53,915 bases of DNA from an uncultured SAR116 cluster alpha proteobacterium. GTDB lineage: Bacteria; Pseudomonadota; Alphaproteobacteria; Puniceispirillales; Puniceispirillaceae. Shown in pieces: positions 16,822 through 27,740 of this stretch. The position numbers and the translations under genes are program-made. The notes below the pieces were generated by a model. It saw only the letters and a list, made by a program, of their open reading frames with translations, searched no databases and had not been told where the DNA came from. The stretch spans positions 1-53,915 of the forward strand of contig CABYZM010000008.1 in assembly GCA_902523435.1 (NCBI GenBank). Reading direction: 5' to 3'. Position 1 is the first letter of the stretch; every line of letters starts with the position of its first letter.

Positions 16822-17364
16822 ATGAAATTTAGGCTGTCCTTTATACTCCCCTTACTGGGCTTCGTGATTTTGATAGGCATCTCTTGGATGGCCCTTCTTG
16901 CCACGCTGTCTGGAAACCGTGATGTCACCCAGCTTCCCTCTGTTCTGATCGGCAAAGCCCCGCCACGAACAGATTTGCCCCTGTTATCTGACCCTGCCTC
17001 CTTTCTAGATTTTTCAGATGTATCGGGTCAGGTGACGGTGGTGAATTTCTTTGCCAGCTGGTGCGCGCCCTGCAGGGCGGAGGCTCCTGCGCTAGAAGCG
17101 TTAAGCCAGCAGCTGCCGGTGATCGGAATTGCATATAAGGATAAGCCGGAAGATACCGATGCTTTTCTGAGGCAATATGGAAATCCGTTCAGCCAAATTG
17201 CTGTTGATTTTGACGGCCAGGCCGCTTTGCGCTGGGGGCTTTACGGAGTGCCTGAAACTTACATCCTCAACAAGCAGGGCAAGATTATTCTGCGCCATGC
17301 CGGACCGATTGACAAAGGGGTAATGGACAGGCTGATCATGCCTGCCATTGAAAACGCCAGATGA
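16822..17364 (+). CDS. ccmG: Thiol:disulfide oxidoreductase CcmG/DsbE
   Basis: The start at 16822 gives 180 residues, the usual CcmG length. The longer open frame upstream overlaps ccmF and is not real. Residues 8-28 form the membrane anchor. The thioredoxin domain contains ASWCAPC (Cys81/Cys84) and the cis-Pro in YGVPETYI. CcmG reduces apocytochrome c or CcmH cysteines before heme ligation. The stop overlaps the next start in ATGA. Confidence 0.95.
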   Translation: MKFRLSFILPLLGFVILIGISWMALLATLSGNRDVTQLPSVLIGKAPPRTDLPLLSDPASFLDFSDVSGQVTVVNFFASWCAPCRAEAPALEALSQQLPVIGIAYKDKPEDTDAFLRQYGNPFSQIAVDFDGQAALRWGLYGVPETYILNKQGKIILRHAGPIDKGVMDRLIMPAIENAR

Positions 17365-19001
17365 GGCAGGTAACAGCAGGACAAATAATACGGACAGTTT
17401 TTGTGCTGTTGTTCTTCAGTGCCTTTTTGTTCAGTCTCACTGGCTGGACGGCAGCGGCCCTCACACCAGAAGAGAAACTAGCTGATCCGATATTAGAAGA
17501 CCGTGCGCGGGCACTGTCAAAACAACTGCGTTGTCTGGTTTGTCAGAACCAGTCGATTGATGATTCTGATGCCGAACTTGCAAAGGATCTGCGCCGTGAG
17601 GTTCGCAGCCTGCTGCAGACAGGAGCAAGTGATGCTACGATTCTGGAGCGTATCCAGAACAGCTATGGTGATTATGTGCTGTTACGTCCCCCTGTATCGA
17701 CACAAACTTTGCTGTTATGGCTAGCCCCCGTGTTGATTCTAACAGGGGGTGGACTGATCATCATCTTTGGAATGCGCCGCCCCCGCCTGCATCAGACTGC
17801 AGATCAGGAAACGGGGCACCATAAAAAAAAGCGGGCAGACAGGCAGATAAATCAGGCAGATGACACTGCAAAGTCACAGCCAGCCCTTCCTGTGCGCCAT
17901 GCAGCCGCCACAGTAATTGCGATCACCGCTGCAGCCGGGCTGTTATATGGGCTTTATGGCCGGCCTGATCTACCTGACCAGCCCTTAGATGAGCGAACAG
18001 CTGAATTGGCCCAGAAACAGGCAGAAAAAAAAGCAGAAACAGAAGCGTTGGACGCCGCCTTTGACGCTGCACAAAAGGCGGCTGCCAAACAGCCAGATGA
18101 TATCGCATCCTGGCTTCAGCTAGCACTTGCGGCAGCCAGAACTGGAAACAGCAAGGTTGAGATTGATGCACTGCAAAACGCGCTATCGCTCTCCGATGAC
18201 GCAGCAGATATAAAGGCCATGATCGCCGAAGCTTTGAGCCGAGCTGCTGGTGGCCAGGTGACCATCCCTGCCCGCCAGCTGATCAATGAGATTTTGCAGG
18301 TGGAGCCGAATGAGCCCCGCGCGCTGTTTTTATGGGGTCTTGCGGCCTATCAAGATGAAGCTTATCAGTTGGCTATTGACCGATGGGCGTATCTGTACCA
18401 GCTGTCTGCGGCTAACGCGCCCTGGCGAGAGAGATTGGTAGACAACATCCGGCAAGCCGCAGATGCTGGCGGCCTGCCGGTACCTGACCTTCCAGAGAAT
18501 GCGCAAGCCAGCACCTCACAAGGTGAGGCTGACTCAAGCCAGATGTCTGCAGCAGAGCAGCAGGAGATGATCGAAGGTATGGTCGCCGGGCTGGCTGCGC
18601 GGCTGGAAGACAGTCCTGATGATCGCGACGGCTGGCTCAGGCTGGCCCTATCTTACAAGGTGCTGGGTAGGCCAGATGAGCAAATCAATGCCCTTTTCAG
18701 AGCAGCTGAATTGGACAAGTCAGATATTGCTGTTCTGATCAAATTATCTGAAGTAATTCTGCAATCTGGCGAGAGTGAACAACATGCGCGGCGAATAGGC
18801 AAACTGTTTGAGCAGAATGAAATCCGCGACAAACCCCGCTTTCAGGCGCATCCACAATGGCTCTTTTTCAGAGGGCATTTCGCTTTAAGCGAAAACAATA
18901 TCCCTCTTGCGCGTAAAAGCTGGTCTAAATTATTAGCTGGAGTTCCACCGGACAGTGAGCTGGCAAATCTGTTAACTGAAAAGCTGGCAACCCTGCCCTG
19001 A
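17361..19001 (+). CDS. ccmH: Fused CcmH-CcmI cytochrome c maturation protein
   Basis: This 546-residue protein joins two usually separate proteins. Residues 1-150 are CcmH: a signal sequence (about 12-33), the redox motif RCLVCQNQSI (Cys58/Cys61) and a following transmembrane helix (about 113-135). Residues 170-546 are CcmI-like: one more helix (about 175-195) and TPR-type repeats (AWLYQL/WLRLAL segments), which bind the apocytochrome C-terminus. Fusion of CcmH and CcmI also occurs in E. coli. The gene ends 7 bp from convergent speB; no terminator hairpin is obvious. Confidence 0.93.
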   Translation: MRQVTAGQIIRTVFVLLFFSAFLFSLTGWTAAALTPEEKLADPILEDRARALSKQLRCLVCQNQSIDDSDAELAKDLRREVRSLLQTGASDATILERIQNSYGDYVLLRPPVSTQTLLLWLAPVLILTGGGLIIIFGMRRPRLHQTADQETGHHKKKRADRQINQADDTAKSQPALPVRHAAATVIAITAAAGLLYGLYGRPDLPDQPLDERTAELAQKQAEKKAETEALDAAFDAAQKAAAKQPDDIASWLQLALAAARTGNSKVEIDALQNALSLSDDAADIKAMIAEALSRAAGGQVTIPARQLINEILQVEPNEPRALFLWGLAAYQDEAYQLAIDRWAYLYQLSAANAPWRERLVDNIRQAADAGGLPVPDLPENAQASTSQGEADSSQMSAAEQQEMIEGMVAGLAARLEDSPDDRDGWLRLALSYKVLGRPDEQINALFRAAELDKSDIAVLIKLSEVILQSGESEQHARRIGKLFEQNEIRDKPRFQAHPQWLFFRGHFALSENNIPLARKSWSKLLAGVPPDSELANLLTEKLATLP

Positions 19002-19008
19002 CCGTGTC

Positions 19009-19893
19009 CTAACGCTTTGACAGGGCCAATGCAATCAGATGATAAGTGACAAGCGCAGCGGTAAAGTTACTGGCCGGATGCGCCAGGCTGGGGGCCAGTT
19101 CAACAATGTCCATACCGACAATTTTGCGACCTGAACAGGCAGAGCAGACCAGATCAAGAGCTTGATAGAACCCCAGGCCTCCGGGGACAGGCGTGCCGGT
19201 TGCGGGCAGAACAGCCGGATCTAGACCATCTAGATCAAAACTTACATAAACCAATTCTGGAAAATCATCTGGCAGCGTCACTGAAGAGAGCTGCTGTCTG
19301 ACAAGTCTGTCCGCATCACAATAACCTACATTATACTGCCTGCGTGCCTCTTCCTCTTCTCGGCATAAGGCCCGAACGCCGAGCTGGAACAAAGGAATAT
19401 CTGCCGAGCAGCAAAGCTGCATCACACTAGCATGTGAATGCGGGTCTCCCTGATAAGCAGTGCGCAGATCGGCATGGGCATCAATCTGTACAATGCCAAA
19501 AGGCTGTTCAAGACCGTCCTGCAGTCCTTTAACCGCACCATAAGTCAGGCTGTGTTCGCCGCCCAGCGTAACCGGAATATGGCCACGCCCAATACAGGCA
19601 AACACCTGTTTCTGAACATTGTGCAGGACCTCAGCAATCGGGGCAGAACAGTCAAGTGCCGGATGAGTGTATAGCCCGTGACGGCAAGCCTCATCCTCGC
19701 CGATTAAACGTTCTAGCTGATGGCTGGCCGAAATGATTGCTGCCGGGCCAGCAGCTGTGCCACTGCCATATGACACAGTCTTTTCCAGACCGCAGGGGAT
19801 AATCTCACAAGCTGCGGTTTCCAACCTGTTTTCCTCTGGTGTCAGCTCTTCACCCAAGAACTGGGTGACCCATGTGGCATCTGTCCCCGTCAT
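19009..19893 (-). CDS. speB: Agmatinase
   Basis: This 294-residue protein belongs to the ureohydrolase family. It has all three metal-binding motifs: LGGEHSLTYG, IDAHADLR and SFDLDGLDPAVLPATGTP, which carry the His/Asp ligands of the dinuclear Mn centre. Agmatinase hydrolyses agmatine to putrescine and urea. Context supports agmatinase over arginase or guanidinobutyrase: arginine decarboxylase is encoded in the same operon. The start overlaps the preceding gene by 4 bp. Confidence 0.92.
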   Translation of the reverse strand: MTGTDATWVTQFLGEELTPEENRLETAACEIIPCGLEKTVSYGSGTAAGPAAIISASHQLERLIGEDEACRHGLYTHPALDCSAPIAEVLHNVQKQVFACIGRGHIPVTLGGEHSLTYGAVKGLQDGLEQPFGIVQIDAHADLRTAYQGDPHSHASVMQLCCSADIPLFQLGVRALCREEEEARRQYNVGYCDADRLVRQQLSSVTLPDDFPELVYVSFDLDGLDPAVLPATGTPVPGGLGFYQALDLVCSACSGRKIVGMDIVELAPSLAHPASNFTAALVTYHLIALALSKR

Positions 19894-21059
19894 GATAATC
19901 TGCCTTCAAAATCCTCATAGCTAAATTGTTTTTGCAGCTGCAGCATGTCCGTGCGGCTGTCCCATAAGGCAAGGGCAGGCAGCGGCACGCCGTTAAAAGT
20001 TGTTGTTTTCACCATGGAATAATGCGCTTGATCCAAGAACGCAAGCCGCTGACCGGGGACAGGCAGATGCTCAAACCAGTAATCACCAATGACATCACCA
20101 GCCAGACAGCTTGGCCCGCCCAAACGCACAAGCACGCCGGTTCCTGTATCTGCTTCTGCCAGCAGGGCTGGCCGGTACGGAGCTTCCAGCACATCCGGCA
20201 TATGACAGGTCGCAGAAATATCCAGAATAGCAATCGGCCCGTCATTTTCCATTATATCCATGACCTCACCAACCAGAATACCTGCTTCATAGGCAATTGC
20301 AGTTCCAGGTTCAAGATAGATATCCAGATCATAGCGCTGCTTCAAATCACTTAGACACTTAATCAGCGCCTCGCGGTCATAGTCTGGGGCTGTGATCATA
20401 TGCCCGCCCCCCAAATTGAGCCAGGACAGCCGGCCGCCAGCCCTGTCCAGAAGCGGTTTGACCACACTGATCACATTTGCCAGTTCAGAAAAACCCTGTT
20501 CACATAGACTGTGGATATGTAGGCCGGATATCTGATCAAATTGATAATCTGCAAGCTGACTAACTGGCGTGCCAAGACGCGACCGTGGTGCAGCAGGATC
20601 ATATTTTTCAACTTCCCCCTGCGGCAGGCAGGGATTCACCCTCAGACCAAGTTCTGCTCCTTTTGCAGTTGCCTGACCTGCAAACCGGCTGATCTGTTGC
20701 GGCGTGTTGAAAATAATATGATCGCACAAGCCTGCAAGCTCGTCCATCTCATCAGTTTTATAAGCCGGGGCAAAACAGGATAGCAGCCCGCTGTAATGGG
20801 CGCGGGCCAAGCGGGCTTCATACAGGCCAGAGGCACAGGCGCCTGCTAAATACTGGCTGACAAGAGGTGCTGTTGACCAGAGAGAAAACGCTTTCAGAGC
20901 TGTCAGAACATGCGCACCCGAGGCCTCGGCCACAGCGTTCAGCAGACGCAAATTATCTTCCAGGCGCGCCAGATCAGTCACAAAACACGGGCTGGGGACA
21001 GATAATAAATCAAATCCTGAAAAGCTACCTGGTCCAGCTGTTTTGGTCTGCATCATCAT
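19890..21059 (-). CDS. nspC: Carboxynorspermidine/carboxyspermidine decarboxylase
   Basis: This 389-residue protein is a PLP-dependent alanine-racemase-fold decarboxylase. Lys56 in the LTALKAFS block is the expected PLP lysine, LNLGGGH binds the phosphate, and CASGLYEARLA and LEPGTAIAYEAG are characteristic of NspC. It decarboxylates carboxyspermidine (or carboxynorspermidine) to the triamine. It lies between the dehydrogenase that makes that substrate and agmatinase, so with putrescine as starting amine the likely product is spermidine. Three tandem ATG codons mark the start. Confidence 0.92.
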   Translation of the reverse strand: MMMQTKTAGPGSFSGFDLLSVPSPCFVTDLARLEDNLRLLNAVAEASGAHVLTALKAFSLWSTAPLVSQYLAGACASGLYEARLARAHYSGLLSCFAPAYKTDEMDELAGLCDHIIFNTPQQISRFAGQATAKGAELGLRVNPCLPQGEVEKYDPAAPRSRLGTPVSQLADYQFDQISGLHIHSLCEQGFSELANVISVVKPLLDRAGGRLSWLNLGGGHMITAPDYDREALIKCLSDLKQRYDLDIYLEPGTAIAYEAGILVGEVMDIMENDGPIAILDISATCHMPDVLEAPYRPALLAEADTGTGVLVRLGGPSCLAGDVIGDYWFEHLPVPGQRLAFLDQAHYSMVKTTTFNGVPLPALALWDSRTDMLQLQKQFSYEDFEGRLS

Positions 21060-21079
21060 TTTTTGGAATCATGCCGTCT

Positions 21080-22285
21080 TCAGAAGGGGAGACCCTGATC
21101 AAGGATTCTGACCTGCCAGGGCAGACCATGGTCATTCAGCATCGCCATAAACGGGTCAGGGTCAAACTGTTCCATATTAAACACGCCCTTGCCCGACCAG
21201 GTGCCTGTCGCCATAAGCGCTGCCCCGATCATCGCCGGCACACCTGTTGTATAACTGACAGCCTGTGATCCTACCTCAGCAAAGCAGGCTTCATGGTCAC
21301 ACACATTATAAACATAGGCAGTTTTCTCCTGGCCATTCTGCTGGCCTGTTATAATGGTCCCGATACAGGTCTTGCCTGTTGTGGTTTTACCCAGACTACC
21401 TGGTTCAGGCAGAACAGCTTTCAAAAATTGCAGCGGTACAATTTCACGACCCTCATATAGGATCGGCTCAATTGATGTCAGCCCCACATTTTGTAACACC
21501 TCAAGATGCGTTAAATAGGCCTCACCAAAGGTCATCCAGAAACGGGCACGCTGCAGTTCAGGATAATGTTTTGATAATGATTCAAGCTCTTCATGGTACA
21601 TCAGATACATGTTGCGGGAACCAACTTTCGGAAAATCAAAGCTGTGCCTTGTGGACAGGGCAGGCGTTTCTACCCACCCCCCGTCCTGCCAGTGACGAGC
21701 CGGGGCGGTAACTTCGCGGATGTTAATTTCAGGATTAAAATTGGTGGCAAAATGCTGGCCATGATCGCCACCATTACAATCGAGTATGTCGAGGGTATGC
21801 ATCTGGCTGACCAGATGTTTTTTTGTATAGGCGGTGAAGACGTTGGTTACGCCGGGGTCAAAACCTGAACCCAACAGGGCCATCAGCCCAGCTTTTTCAA
21901 ACCTGTCCTGATAGGCCCACTGCCAGTGATATTCAAATTTGGCTTCATCAACCGGTTCATAATTCGCTGTATCCAAATAATGCGCGCCGGCTTTTAGGCA
22001 CGCCTCCATGATGGTTAAATCCTGATAGGGAAGTGCTAGATTCACCACCAGTTCAGCTCCAGTTTTTTCGATCAGGCGAGCGGTAGCATTTGTATCTTCC
22101 GCGTCAAGTTCAGCTGTGTGAATCTGGCGTCCCACCCTAGCCATCACAGAGTCTGCAATATCTTGGCATTTCACTTCACGGCGGCTGGCCAGCGTGATGT
22201 CGCTGAACACATCTTGCAGCATAGCCATTTTATGTATGGCAACAGATCCGACGCCACCAGCGCCAATAACAAGAATCTTGGTCAT
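21080..22285 (-). CDS. lys1: Carboxy(nor)spermidine synthase, saccharopine DH-like
   Basis: The start at 22285 has GAGGTG at good spacing; a GTG three codons earlier is in frame. The 401-residue protein has an N-terminal NAD(P)-binding ILVIGAGGVGSVAIHK. The family segments LDTANYEP, LGSGFDPGVTN and DCNGGDHG are also present. It condenses aspartate beta-semialdehyde with putrescine or diaminopropane and reduces the imine. The annotation 'saccharopine dehydrogenase' is common for these proteins but the operon shows the polyamine role. It is 20 bp from nspC. Confidence 0.9.
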   Translation of the reverse strand: MTKILVIGAGGVGSVAIHKMAMLQDVFSDITLASRREVKCQDIADSVMARVGRQIHTAELDAEDTNATARLIEKTGAELVVNLALPYQDLTIMEACLKAGAHYLDTANYEPVDEAKFEYHWQWAYQDRFEKAGLMALLGSGFDPGVTNVFTAYTKKHLVSQMHTLDILDCNGGDHGQHFATNFNPEINIREVTAPARHWQDGGWVETPALSTRHSFDFPKVGSRNMYLMYHEELESLSKHYPELQRARFWMTFGEAYLTHLEVLQNVGLTSIEPILYEGREIVPLQFLKAVLPEPGSLGKTTTGKTCIGTIITGQQNGQEKTAYVYNVCDHEACFAEVGSQAVSYTTGVPAMIGAALMATGTWSGKGVFNMEQFDPDPFMAMLNDHGLPWQVRILDQGLPF

Positions 22286-22330
22286 GGATATCACACCTCT
22301 TTTTTCGCTGGATTTTTTAGATAGCTCAAC

Positions 22331-24217
22331 TTAGTGATCTGAATGTTCGAAATAGGTATAGCCATTCAGACTATCTGTATAAGCTTTTATCATCTGGCGC
22401 CTATCTGCTGGACTAACCTTACCCTTTTTCACGGCTGTTTCGACAATCGCTTTAAATGACGATAATAAGCGTTTTGGCTCATATTCAACATAGGACAGCA
22501 CTTCATAAATTGTATCCCCATCCTGTTCTTTAAGGATTTCAAATCCGCCAGCGTCATCCAGACCGATCGTGACCACATTGGTATCACCAAACAGATTATG
22601 TAAATCGCCAAGTGTTTCCTGATATGCGCCAATGAAAAAAACGCCCAGAAAATAGTCCTCATCAGCTTTGAGATCATGAACCGGCAAGGTATCAGAAACA
22701 CCTTCACCCAGAACAAATTTATCGATCTTGCCATCTGAGTCACAGGTAATATCACTTAGAATCGCAACACGCTGCGGGGGTTCATGCAGACGCTGCAGTG
22801 GGGCAAGCGGATGAATCTGGTCAATCGCCCATACATCAGGCAGAGACTGGAACAGGCTGAAATTACAATGATAGATATCGGCAACCTGAACAAGGGCCTG
22901 TTTCATATCCTCTGTCATTGCTTCTGGATCGCGAAGCACCTGCTTGATTTTCATGATCAGATACAGATAAGCCCGTTCAGAACGCGCTGTGACCGCAAGC
23001 GAAACCTGATTACGCCTGAATAAGGCGCGGATTTCATCACGATAATATTTCAGATCATTCCAGCATTCCTGCACACGCTCGCGCGTCAAATAAGTCTGGA
23101 TTTCAAGCATTTTTAGAAGATAAGGATGATCATCATCTTGAGCAATAACCTCAATCTCACTGTCAAAATGTGTTGCTTCTAAAACATTAAAAATCAGCAG
23201 CGATGATTGCGCCACACACGCCCGGCCACTTTCTGTGATGATAACAGGATGCTCAACTTCATTCGAATCCATCATATCTTTGACAGTTTCAATGATATTC
23301 AGGCAATATTCACGAAGCGTATAGTTTATTGAATTGGCTGACGCTGTTTTCTCACCTGTGTAATCAATGCCAAGCCCGCCACCCAGATCAAGATAGCGTA
23401 ATGGAACACCCTCACGCCGCAATTCTGCAAAGAACTGGCAGGCTTCCTGAACTGATTTTCTGATTTCTATAATGTTGGGGACCTGACTGCCCAGATGAGA
23501 ATGCTGCAAGCACAGACAATCAAGATACCCTTCCGCCCTCAGCGTCTCAATCACATCCATAATCTGCGCAATGGTCAGACCAAAAGTTGATCTGTCACCG
23601 CTTGATTCTGCCCAGTTTCCGCTAACTGTGTTGGTCAGTTTAATGCGCACGCCCAGCTGGGGTCGCACATCTATGTTTTTCACAACATCCAGGACCAGTT
23701 CTAGTTCACGAGGGCTTTCCAGAACAATGAAGATATTAAAGCCAAGTTTAAGAGAGGAGGCCGCCAGATCCAGAAATTCACTGTCTTTTATCCCATTACA
23801 AATTATTGCTGCCTCTGCTGGCAGGTTTAAAGACAACGCAATTAGCAATTCAGCTTTGGACCCAACTTCAAAACCGAAATTATAGGGATGGCCATAATCA
23901 GCAATACGCTCAATTACCTCAGCCTGCTGATTAACCTTGACCGGAAAAACTCCCTGATACCGGCCTTTATAGTCCATTTCAGAAATCGCATCAGCAAAGC
24001 TGAGGTTAATTTCTTCAATGCGGCGCTTAAGGAAATCTGTGACTCTGATCAGAACAGGTGTGGCAATGCCGCGCTGGCTAAGATTCTGCACAAGGCTGAG
24101 CAAATCTGTGGGTTCAGCCTCTGGTCGTTCAGGATGACACAGCCCGATATGGCCATTGTCTAAAATCCGTAAAAGCCCCTCACCCCAGTCATGGATACCG
24201 TAGATATCTGCACTCAT
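22331..24217 (-). CDS. speA: Biosynthetic arginine decarboxylase
   Basis: This 628-residue protein matches SpeA in length and sequence: the N-terminal YGIHDWGEG, the PLP lysine Lys94 in VFPVKVNQQ, CNGIKD, YLDLGGGLGIDY and ITESGRACVA. It converts arginine to agmatine, the first step of the operon's pathway. It appears to be the first gene of a four-gene minus-strand operon. The 228 bp before the start, shared with a divergent hydrolase gene, should contain the promoter; I could not identify a riboswitch there. Confidence 0.96.
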   Translation of the reverse strand: MSADIYGIHDWGEGLLRILDNGHIGLCHPERPEAEPTDLLSLVQNLSQRGIATPVLIRVTDFLKRRIEEINLSFADAISEMDYKGRYQGVFPVKVNQQAEVIERIADYGHPYNFGFEVGSKAELLIALSLNLPAEAAIICNGIKDSEFLDLAASSLKLGFNIFIVLESPRELELVLDVVKNIDVRPQLGVRIKLTNTVSGNWAESSGDRSTFGLTIAQIMDVIETLRAEGYLDCLCLQHSHLGSQVPNIIEIRKSVQEACQFFAELRREGVPLRYLDLGGGLGIDYTGEKTASANSINYTLREYCLNIIETVKDMMDSNEVEHPVIITESGRACVAQSSLLIFNVLEATHFDSEIEVIAQDDDHPYLLKMLEIQTYLTRERVQECWNDLKYYRDEIRALFRRNQVSLAVTARSERAYLYLIMKIKQVLRDPEAMTEDMKQALVQVADIYHCNFSLFQSLPDVWAIDQIHPLAPLQRLHEPPQRVAILSDITCDSDGKIDKFVLGEGVSDTLPVHDLKADEDYFLGVFFIGAYQETLGDLHNLFGDTNVVTIGLDDAGGFEILKEQDGDTIYEVLSYVEYEPKRLLSSFKAIVETAVKKGKVSPADRRQMIKAYTDSLNGYTYFEHSDH

Positions 24218-24445
24218 ACTCTGACCCCTTTTCAGCTATATCTGTCTGATCTGGCAAGGTCATTGACAGCGTGCCGTGTCAGGCTGAGATACATAACGAA
24301 AAATTGCAAAAAAGCCAATAAAATGCGCAAGCATAACCATTGATCCGTTCACCCCTGCCACAGATTTGACGGCGCTGTATTATTGACTGCAGAGTAGTCA
24401 GGCGATCTGAAACGAAAACCACAAACAGGTAGACAGGAAAATAAC

Positions 24446-25330
24446 ATGCCATCTTTCACCAATCAGGGCATTAATCTGTATTACCGCGATAGAGGCGCAG
24501 GTGAAGCTGTAATCTTCTTACATGAATTCGGCGGTGATGCGCGATCTTGGGATTATCAGATTAACCACCTAAGCCACCATGGCAGCCTTTTCAGAACACT
24601 TGCATTGAACGCACGTGGCTATCCGCCATCTGACGTGCCGGAAACAGCAGGTGCCTATGGCTGGAAGAAAAACCGTGATGATGTGATTGCCCTACTTGAC
24701 AATCTTCAGATCGAAAAGGCGCATATGGTAGGTCTCAGCATGGGAGGCTACATTGCGCTGATGCTGGGGCTGGCTGCGCCTGAACGCTGTTTGTCTGTTG
24801 TCTGCGCCAGTGCCGGATCAGGAGCGCACCCGCCGACGAGAGAGGCTTTTATTCAGGATTCTTTCACCAGTGCTGAACGAATTTTAAAGGATAGACAAAT
24901 TCCTGCAGAGGGTATGGCCTCTGCCCCGAACCGTATTCAGTTGAAGCATAAAAATGAGGCTGCATGGCTTAAATTTCGAAAGCATCTGAGTGACCGGCCT
25001 TATTTTGGCGCCGCCTATACGCTTTCAGAAGTGCAGGCCAAACGCCCGAGTCTACACGACTTTGCAGACCAGCTGACCCGCCTGACCCTGCCTGTGCTGC
25101 TTTTATGCGGTGACGAGGACGAACCTTGTCTGGACGTAAATTTGTGGTTGAAAAGGACCCTACCTCTGGCAGGTCTAAAAATTTATCCGCAATCAGGTCA
25201 TTTGCTTAATCTGGAAATGCCAGATCAGTTCAGTCAGGATATTCTGTCTTTTTTTAAGGCTGTTGCAGATGGACATTGGCGCCGGCGGCCTGAACAGGCC
25301 TTTGCCTCCGTGTTTGAGTCTGGCAAATAG
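24446..25330 (+). CDS. Alpha/beta hydrolase
   Basis: This 294-residue protein has the alpha/beta-hydrolase fold. The nucleophile elbow GLSMGG holds Ser98, the oxyanion region is FLHEFGGDARSW, an acid is likely in LLLCGDEDEP, and the His is in PQSGHLLNLE. Best general matches are esterases, enol-lactone hydrolases and haloperoxidase-like enzymes; the substrate is not predictable. AGGAAA precedes the ATG. It is divergent from speA and converges on the alcohol dehydrogenase gene with 8 bp between. Confidence 0.85.
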   Translation: MPSFTNQGINLYYRDRGAGEAVIFLHEFGGDARSWDYQINHLSHHGSLFRTLALNARGYPPSDVPETAGAYGWKKNRDDVIALLDNLQIEKAHMVGLSMGGYIALMLGLAAPERCLSVVCASAGSGAHPPTREAFIQDSFTSAERILKDRQIPAEGMASAPNRIQLKHKNEAAWLKFRKHLSDRPYFGAAYTLSEVQAKRPSLHDFADQLTRLTLPVLLLCGDEDEPCLDVNLWLKRTLPLAGLKIYPQSGHLLNLEMPDQFSQDILSFFKAVADGHWRRRPEQAFASVFESGK

Positions 25331-25338
25331 ACCCTTAT

Positions 25339-26334
25339 TCAAGGAACTGTATTAAGAATGATTTTTGGCCCAGCACGACCTTCATCAATATCTATAAATG
25401 CCTGTGGACCATCCGCCATCGCCCGCACCTCTGTCCAACCCGCCCCTGTTATGGTTTTGTTGACAAGCAGGTCAACTGCCAGTGCAAAGTCACTGTCCCG
25501 GTAACAATAGCTGCCCTGAAAAGTGATTTCCTGCAGAGTTATGCGTCGAGTATCCAGCCCATCAAGATTATCCTGCAGACCGATATGAACAATCAATCCG
25601 CCAGGTCTCACCAAAGCAGATGATGCACTCCGTGTGGCCGCAGAACCAACTGCATCAATAATCAAATCACAATTCTGTGCGGCTTCTGGCACACCCTCTA
25701 ACGGATTATAGGTTGTCGCTTGCGTAATTTGTTCCAGAATCTTACGCCTAACCGGGTTGGTTTCCGCAATTAAAATTTTTCTACAGTCATAATATTGTGC
25801 GGAAAGAGCGCAGAGCAAACCAATCGCGCCGCCACCCAAAATAACCAAACGCGAGTCTGGTAGCGGGACAGACAGCGCCGCCTTGCCAAGATGAACCGTG
25901 TGCAAGGCGCAAGCCAGCGGTTCAGCTAATGCCACATCGCTAAGCGAAACATCCTCAGGCAGAACCGTCAGATTTGCGTTGTCAATAGCAACTTCTTCAG
26001 CAAACGCCCCGGGAACCCGCATACCAATTAGCTCACGCGAAGCACAAAGATGTTCATCTCCTGTTTGACACGACGGACAAGTCCTGCATCGCATCAGCGG
26101 GTTGATAGCGACTAAATGGCCTTCATAGGGGCCATCTTTGGCCCGACCAACAGCTTCGTGTCCCAGCACAAGCGGAGGGATCCGTCTTTCATCATGTCCA
26201 TGCCAAGCATGCATGTCAGATCCGCAAATTCCACAAAAAGATAGAGCAACTCTGGTCTGTCCATCCTGCACAACAGGGCTATCCACATCTGTGTATTCTG
26301 CGCTGTTATCGCCTGTGTATACAACTGCTTTCAT
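25339..26334 (-). CDS. Zinc-dependent MDR alcohol dehydrogenase
   Basis: This 331-residue protein has the catalytic zinc Cys and His-Glu (CGICGSDMHAWHG, VLGHEAVG). Four Cys (CRTCPSCQTGDEHLC) bind the structural zinc. A Rossmann domain follows (VILGGGAIGLL). It resembles sorbitol, threonine or polyol dehydrogenases. GAGGG lies 6 bp from the ATG. The HisD-family gene lies 44 bp upstream on the same strand, and the two may act in one catabolic route, for example on a diol or sulfonate. Confidence 0.88.
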   Translation of the reverse strand: MKAVVYTGDNSAEYTDVDSPVVQDGQTRVALSFCGICGSDMHAWHGHDERRIPPLVLGHEAVGRAKDGPYEGHLVAINPLMRCRTCPSCQTGDEHLCASRELIGMRVPGAFAEEVAIDNANLTVLPEDVSLSDVALAEPLACALHTVHLGKAALSVPLPDSRLVILGGGAIGLLCALSAQYYDCRKILIAETNPVRRKILEQITQATTYNPLEGVPEAAQNCDLIIDAVGSAATRSASSALVRPGGLIVHIGLQDNLDGLDTRRITLQEITFQGSYCYRDSDFALAVDLLVNKTITGAGWTEVRAMADGPQAFIDIDEGRAGPKIILNTVP

Positions 26335-26378
26335 TTTGTGCCCTCATTTAAATATTGCACAACTGTCTAGGGCATACC

Positions 26379-27674
<1,296 letters not shown>

Positions 27675-27740
27675 TTAGCCCCCACATATACATTCAGCCA
27701 ATTTTAAAAGTCTTAAATTTTCACGGTAATCCTACATAAT

